Of a stretch of DNA of 64,000 nucleotides, positions 25,901 through 33,900 are shown one piece after another. A model generated the notes under the pieces. It searched no databases and had not been told where the DNA came from. It saw nothing but the letters and a program-made list of their open reading frames with translations. Within the stretch, counting starts at the first letter, position 1. Each line of letters begins with the position of its first letter. The position numbers and the translations under genes are program-made. Origin of the DNA: Labia minor (Eukaryota; Arthropoda; Insecta; Dermaptera; Spongiphoridae); assembly GCA_963082975.1 (NCBI GenBank), contig OY720350.1:20678910-20742909 (forward strand), given 5' to 3'.

Positions 25901-27914
25901 AAAAGAATTTCGAATTTTTTAACACGTTGACATTCACACGGCGTGACGTGGTGTCATCAACAAAGTACAAAGATCCAACCACGCGCTGGTTTAATAAATA
26001 TTATTTATTAATTTTAATTTATAATTAATTAAATTTAATGTAAATATATGATACATGTTAATTAATCCAATTCAAATTTGTGAGATAGTCGAGTGAAGAC
26101 ATTCCAGATTTTTTTTAATATCTATATTGTTGATTAATTTTTAGTTTATATAGTTAAATTAAAGTTAAGACTGATGAAATGATTTATATAATTAAAAATT
26201 AAGTAATAATAATTGAAAAAATTATTATAAAAATAATTTTCTAAAAAAAATGAATTTATTATAAGATATTTTATTGAAATCAACATCACCATTTTGGTAG
26301 CAAACAAGATTCATTCCATTGGCTGACGTCTGGGGTGACGTCATCTTGTTAGAATTAATATACATTTTATTTATTATAAAAATGAATCTATACAAATTAA
26401 ATTTTATAATTATTCAAATAAGACCTAAAATTATATTTTACATATATAAATAAATAAATAAAAAATTTGATCCAAACGAGATTTGAACATTAAATATCTA
26501 TTAATAGGGGTTGGTTTTCGCCGGGAACGTTTGCGTGTTCCTGTAAACCAGCGCATTGGTGGCACGATTTGGGGGATGATATTCTGGTTCGAGTTATGCT
26601 AATTGATGTGTTCGCTGATAATTCACACCCGGCTGACCTTTGCCCATCAATATGGGTGACCGAAGAAGAGGGTAATATCACAACACAACTTTCAATTGAA
26701 ATATTTGGTCTATATAACAAATGTTGTCGCCTGGCAACCGGTCTAATAATTATATCAGACCCCAAATCTCTTTTTATGTTATTTTTTTTTAATTATAAAC
26801 ATTTGTTTAAATATTATATATATGATCGCCGATTTATTAAATTTTATTATTTTTTTATAATCAGACAATTCACTAAAATATGATTCGCATCACATTAAGA
26901 GATATTTTCAATTTTTTCAATTTAAAGAGTATGTTTATTAGCCAAAATTTTTACAATAGTTGAGAGAGAGAGAGAGATTATCAGAACATACAAAAGATGA
27001 AAGTTACAATGTTTACAAGATTAAATTGTTTCTTTTGCGATCATTTATTGATACGCTATTACAATTTTACTTAATTATATTAAATTTTATTTACATTTGT
27101 TTTCTTTTTTTTACTTAAGCATATTTTAATTAATATACATATAATCACGGTTGTGATTGTCAACTTACCAGGAAAGGCTAGTAAAACCTGGAGATTGCAA
27201 GTGAAGGAAGAGGGGAGGGATGAGGGGTGATAATATTATTTATTTACAGTTTTTCTTATAAGTTACATTGTACAATACATTATATAATTATAAGGATACA
27301 AATATTTATATTTTTTTTTAAGGATTTGGAATTTGATTATTACCTGAGGATCTTTTGTTGTTTAATTTTTTAAATAGTGTGCTTACAAAGCTTTCATTTG
27401 TAAGAAGTTGCTCATTGTCATCTGAAGGGTCAAGTGAAGAATTATAAATTGAAAATTGATACTTCAGCAATTCAATCAAGTTGAAATTCTATATATAGCA
27501 GTTTTATACAATTTTTAATCATGGGAAAAACTATCAAACATATAACTTTATTTTTTTACCTTCACTCTAGAGGAAAAAAAATCAAAAAGTGGTAGGTAAT
27601 GGTCCTCTTCCGAATGAGCTTCAATTTTACAAAAAAAAACAATAAAAAACGGTTGGAGCTAGAATAATGAACTTTGGTATATGGGCCTTATTCAAAATTC
27701 GTAGTTTTGTATCATTCGGAAGGGAACCATTATCTACCACGTTTTCATTTTTTTTACTTTCCCGCATACTTCGTATAAGGGAAGTATTGAAATCGTCAAA
27801 AATTTCGACTTCGAGATTTTGATAGATCTTGACGTTTTAGACCTCCCTGAGTCGGAAAATACCATTTTTCGAATTATGTCTGTGTGTATGTATGTATGTA
27901 TGTATGTATGTATG

Positions 27915-27945
<31 letters not shown>

Positions 27946-30900
27946 TGTCTGTAAGCAAATTTACTCAAAAACTAATCAAGCTAGGACTTTGAAATTTGGT
28001 ACACCGATATTATTCACAGTTTGTAGATTTCTATCAAAATTTCGTCAAAATCGGTTAACCGGAAGTGGTACTTTACCTACAATGGTTGCGTTTACCTTTC
28101 AAGTAAAGTACCAGTTTGCTTCGAGATATTTGCTTCATATTTTGTATATAGATTTACAAATATGAAAAAAATTGAGATACCAAATTTCATCATGATCTGA
28201 CTACCGGAAGTGACATTTTACCTATACAAGTAGCGTTTCTTTTTTACCGAGCGACGATAGTAAGAAAGTATTGTTTTCACACCAAATTTCACCTATGGAT
28301 ATTTTTAGGTACATATCTCCACGAATCATGCATTTTCTTAACAGAAAAAAGTATTTTTAGCATGATGTCTGTCCGTCCGTCCGTCCGTCTGTCCGTCCGT
28401 CCGTATAGATGTGTACAGCCTGAACGGCTCAACGGATTTTGATGAAATTTGGTATATTTACTTAATACATCAGTAGGATGAATTGATCAACTTTTGGTGC
28501 AATTCCGGAAACCGGAAGTGGTAGTATTAGCGATCGACGATAGGAAGGAAAGGGTTATTTTCACACCAAAGGAGATTTTTTTATATATCACCACGAATCA
28601 TGCACTTTGTATTGGTTTTATCCTCGAGAAAAATCATCTTCATTAGTTTTTTCTTAATTTAAAATTATATGACGTCACCCAGCACTTCATGACGTCACAG
28701 CCAGCCCTTATATATTATAAATAAAATAAAATTAAAAATATTTATATTATATCCATATCTGTTTTTTTTACATTTAAAATATCAGTTAACCGGAAGTAGC
28801 ACTTTATTACATTCTAAATATTCATTCACAACTCTTTATACCTATTTATATGCGGGAAAGTCTAGGGGAGGACACTCCCGCTTATTTCATCTAAAGTGAC
28901 TGTAAAAATAAAGATATATGTGTGATTATTTTTCACATGATTAAAAATTGTATACAACTGTTATATAAAGAATTTCAACTTGCTGTATGTACCGGAATTA
29001 ATTTTTTAACATTGCAAATCACGCGCCAACCGTGACGTGGTGCCATCAACAAAGAACCAAACACGCGCTAGTTTAATAAATATTATTTATTCTTTTTAAT
29101 TTATAATTTATAATTAATTAAATTAAATTTAAATATAATATATTATGTCATTTAATCCAAATCAAATTGCGAGATAGTCGAGTAGAGACACTCCAGTCTA
29201 TTTGTATGATTAAAACTAGAAAATACAAGACAAAAAAAAATTGTGTGCATGCATAAATATTATTCTGTTACCAATTTAAACTTAACAAAGTGAATTTGAA
29301 TTAATTAAATTCAATTGAATGTATGTATTGTATTATAATGCACCCCATTTGATACCTTATTCAAACTTGGTCTCTTATTTATTACAATTTAGATAGAGAT
29401 AGAGATAGAGAGAGAAAGAGAAAGAAAAAGAATTTCGAATTTTTTAAAACGTTGACATTCACACGGCGTGATGTGGTGACGTGGTGTCATTAACAAAGTA
29501 CAAAGATCCAACCACGCGCTGGTTTAATAAATATTATTTATTCATTTTAATTTATAATTAATTAAATTTAATTTAAATATGATACATGTTAATTAATCCA
29601 ATTCAAATTTGTGAGACAGTCGAGTGAAGACATTCCAGATTTGTTTTTAATATCTATATATTTGATTAATTTTTAGTTTATATAGTTAAATTAAAATTAA
29701 GACTGATAAAATGATTTATATAATTAATATGAATTAATAATAATTGAAAAAATCATTATTAAAATAATTTTCTAAAAAAAAAAAAATCAATATTTACCTA
29801 TTTGATTTAAATCAACATCATTTTGGTGGCAAACAAGATTCATTCCATTGGCTGACGTCTGAGGTGACGTCATCCTGTCAGAATTAATATATATTTTATT
29901 TATTCTAATAAATGAATCTATACAAATTAAATTTTATAATTATTCATATAAGACCTAAAATTATAATTTACATTTATAAATAAATAAATAAAAATTTTAA
30001 TCCAAATGAGATTTGAACTTTAAATATCTATTAATATGGCTTAGATTTTGCCGAGAACGTTTGCGTGTTCTTGTAAACCAGCGTATAGGTGGCAAGATTT
30101 GGAGGATGATATTATGTTGTGAGTTATGCTAATTGATGTGTTTCATGATATTTCACAGCCGGCAAGCTGGTTGGTTATATCATTACACAAATTTCAATTG
30201 AAATACCTATGTATATATGCAATTTCTGATGATGTGCCAAGAGCACAGCACGCAAGATTAACTTGCGTTGCGCTCGCTTTACTGCCCACTGGAGGTGAAT
30301 TAAAGCTGACCATCGCAGACATAGCATATATATATACGAGTATTGTCGCCTGGCAACCGCTCTAATATTAGACCCAAATCTCTTTTTATGTTTATTTTTT
30401 TAAATTATATTTGTTTAAATATTACTTACATATATGATCGCCGATTTATTAAATTTTATAATTTTACAATTCACTAAAATATGATTCGCATTACATTAAG
30501 AGATATGATCACTATTATAATATGGGTTATTAATTACTCCAATCTTTATCAAAAGGGCATTGGCTCGTGGTCTATTTTAAGTCTAGTTAATAAAGTAAAA
30601 ATTTTTTTAACTAATCAAATTTATCAAACGAGTGCCGTGTTAATGAGATTAAAGGATGCATTCTAAAAAAGATGAGTCCCCATTTACTTATTTGCTTGTT
30701 TCCATGATGTGTTGCTATCAATTTTTAGTATTTAGAATTTTTAAAATTGACCCAAATATAAAAAAATATTTATTACAGAGAACTTTTAAAACCATTAATA
30801 AAACGAGACGAATTATGCTATACAAAGAATTAAATAAGTTAACCTGTGGCTAGGTCCGAACCGACCGACGGTTTGAAATAAATTAATTTCCAGCTACAGA

Positions 30901-33900
30901 AACAATTTCAAATAATTTTAATATATCTATTAATGTAATAAAAAACAGATATGGATATAACATAAATATTTGTAATTTTATTTTATTCATCCCACTGATG
31001 CATTAAGTAAATATACCAAATTTCATCAAAATCGGTTGAGCCGTTCAGACTGTACACATCTATACGGACGGACAGACGGACGGGCAGACGGACAGACGGA
31101 CGGACAGACATCATGCTAAAAATACTAAAATAAAAATAAAATATAAAATTAGCATAACACTAAACTACTATAAAAATAATATTAAAAAATATATTATATA
31201 TTAAAATCTTACGTGAAAATCCAATTATGAGATCAAATTTTCTTAATTAAAATAATTTACTCACATAATCTTAAAAATTAATAGTATTAAATTATAGCCG
31301 TAATGTGAATGTTTTCAAAGTTTAAAAGGCCAATAAGATCAATTGAGATATTGTAAATATCAATAGATATATAAAAAGATTTTTATCTGCACATTGCTCA
31401 GAATTTAAATTACCGCCAAATATCGCCACCAGCGCCTCTATTGACATATTTTTGTTCTACATAATTTCCACTACCCGCCTATAATATATTCTTTATAATT
31501 TTTTTAAAATTTTTCTAATTAAAAAATCGAAAATCGGGCTTCGAGGTCTGGTGGCCAGCCACTTTGTGCTTCCGTGTAAAAAATTCCAGGTCCCTGCGTG
31601 CGATAGATATGGCTGGAGTGCTCGGTCAAACAGACAAACACGCAGACAGACAGACACATTATACTTGCTTTTATTATTATAGATAGATGAGACAATTTAT
31701 TAGACTTGGAGAATTTAATAATATGATTTATATAAATTACTGAAAAAAAATGTCAAAGTATGTAAATGTGTAATCTCGTTTGGATTTAGAAATAAATAAA
31801 CAATTAAACTCCTATATTTCGTTGTTAAATAATATTATAAAGTAAAATTAAAGTAAATTAAGTAAAATTATTAAGTAAAATAAATTTTTCAATTATTATA
31901 TTATATTATTATATTATTTTTACATATCACCACGAATAATAATAATAATAATAATAATAATACAGATTGAACGCTCAATAGATTTTGATAAAATTTGGTA
32001 TATTTACTTAATACATCCTCTGACTTTTCATCAAGTCGGTTATATCAATTAGGTGTTCTATGATCATTAGAACGGGTCCTATCATTCTTTACCTTGATTT
32101 TCTTGATTGGAGGCGCTATCAAGTAGCTTTCCCAATTTTATCCCTGAGGCTGGATTGACTCCGTCCCATACACCCCAGCTAGAGAAAGTCCCTTGCCAGG
32201 CCCGGGACTTGAACCCGGGACCACGATAATGTGAGGCAGCTTCGCACCTTGTGACGCCCTTACTTAATCAGTAGCATGAATTCATCAACTTTTGGTGTCT
32301 ATCCGGAAACCGTAGTTTTCAAAGTATTAATTTTATATTCATTGTCGGAAATTTTTTACTTAAAATATAGTAGTAATTAAATTAAAAATAAAAACCAAGA
32401 TAATATAATTTCGTAATTTTAATTCAAGTTTTAAAGTATATATATATATTTAAATACATTCTATGGGCCAAAGAAGGATGATGTCACCAGGGAATGGCGG
32501 AGACTGCATAACGAGGAATTGCATGACCTCTATGCATCTCCAGACATAGTTAGGATTATAAAATCGAGAAGACAAGGCACGTGGCTAGAATGGGAGAAGA
32601 AAGAATGGCGAAAAACATATTGGTGGGGAGAAGGGGAGACCGAATGGGAAACGTCCGCTTGAAAGACCAAGGATTGGAGGGTTCAGGCTCAGGATAGGGA
32701 TACCTGGAGAAGTGTGGTTGCTGCGGCCAAGAATTTCGAGTTCCGTAGTCACAGTCATAGATAGATAGATTTGTGATACTTTATATATTTATTATATATA
32801 CAAGTATAATGTTGTATGGAAATTAATTTATTTCAAATCGTTTCTGTGCCTGGCTACCGCTCATTTTTTTTATTTTAGGTGTTTTTAATTAATTAAAATT
32901 ATTTTATCCAATATAGAATATTTTAATTATATTTATTATTAATATTATTGTATAATTATCTATCACTTTATCGAACAGGAAAGTGCACGCCTACAAATCT
33001 AAACTCAACTCCATCCAAATCTTTTTCTTTCCTAATTCCCTCATTTCTAATTTTATTAACATTATGGAAGATTAAAATTTTAATATATATTATTATATAT
33101 TTGTAATTTTATATAAAAACCATTTGTTTTTTAGATACAATTCGCTTCTTCCGAAAAATAATGAATTACTTAATGAAATGAATTGGTTACGTGGAATTAT
33201 TGAAGAACTTAATAGTCCGATTGTATTTTGTCATAATGACCTTTCTTTAACCAATATAATTTATGATAAAGCACAAGATAAAGTTACATTAATTGATTTT
33301 GAATTTGCTTATTATAATTATCAAGGATTCGATATAGGACATTTTTTTGCATTTAATAAATGTAAATAATTAGAAAATGTTTTTATTTAGTATTTATCAT
33401 TATAAATACCCACAAAATGAATTAATTTGTTCAAGGTTGGGGAAATAATGCTACTTTTCAATATGGAACTGATGATGAAATTCGCGATTGGCTTAAAGTA
33501 TATTTAAAACATTTGGATGATGGTGACCAGAGTATTAAACGTATTGAGTTATTATTAAAGCATACAAGATATTTTCATATGGTGTCCCATTTATATTTTT
33601 GTTTTTGGGCAATTACCCAAATTGGACAAAGTATTGTAGAATATGATCATTTAGGGTAAGTAAAAAATTTAATTAATCTTTTTTTTTATAACTTGTCTCA
33701 ATAATCAAATTTCTCGAACCGTCCCTAAATTTTTCAAAATTCTATTTATATATAGGTAGGGTGACCAAACGTCCCATTTTAAGTGCTTTGTCCAGGCGTC
33801 CCGAAAAATGTCTTCGGGACAGCCTATTGTCCAATTTTTTTTAGATATTTAGGTCATTTCGTACTTTTTTTTTCAAAATTTTTTCAATTTGTTTCTAAAA

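Larger units (their letters stand above)
18354..29050. repeat. Segmental/composite duplication, copy A
   Basis: Colinear with 52012-64000: a LINE-A scrap, an inverted R arm, about 250 bp of shared AT-rich sequence, LINE-B, repeat unit 1, a plus-strand R arm, a shared AT-rich block, a second LINE-B scrap, and the start of another unit 1. Sequence between copies is nearly the same over kilobases. Copy A alone carries the mariner, the hAT and the 27759-28889 insertion. Confidence 0.8.
31925..32850 (+). repeat. S-family repeat, copy 4, split by SINE and LINE relic
   Basis: Opposite orientation to copies 1 and 3: it begins 'tcaccacgaataat' with an AAT microsatellite (31939-31963), carries 'ttgaacgctcaatagatttt' and the 'ggtatatttacttaat' block, resumes after the SINE with 'agcatgaattcatcaac', and ends at 'aaattaatttatttcaaatc' and 'gtgcctggctacc'. 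Confidence 0.5.
11970..33134. other. Intron 3 of ethanolamine kinase: nested transposon cluster
   Basis: A 21,165-bp intron. About 11970-13370 is AT-rich with a CA microsatellite (13184-13201) and nothing else I can identify. From 13376 to 33000 it is almost entirely repeats, each listed separately: LINE-A fragment, R repeats, LINE-B copy A, hAT, mariner, a Helitron-like insertion, S repeats, a SINE and LINE relics. Confidence 0.7.

Noticed and set aside
27734-28165. ORFs on both strands reading YIHTYIHT or MYVCMYVC repeats
   Set aside because: They are read-through of a tetranucleotide microsatellite inside a transposon-like insertion; no domain and no support for translation.
32200-32259. 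Possible tRNA gene on the minus strand
   Set aside because: A B box and T-arm-like hairpin exist, but no acceptor stem or anticodon arm can be closed; it belongs to a SINE.
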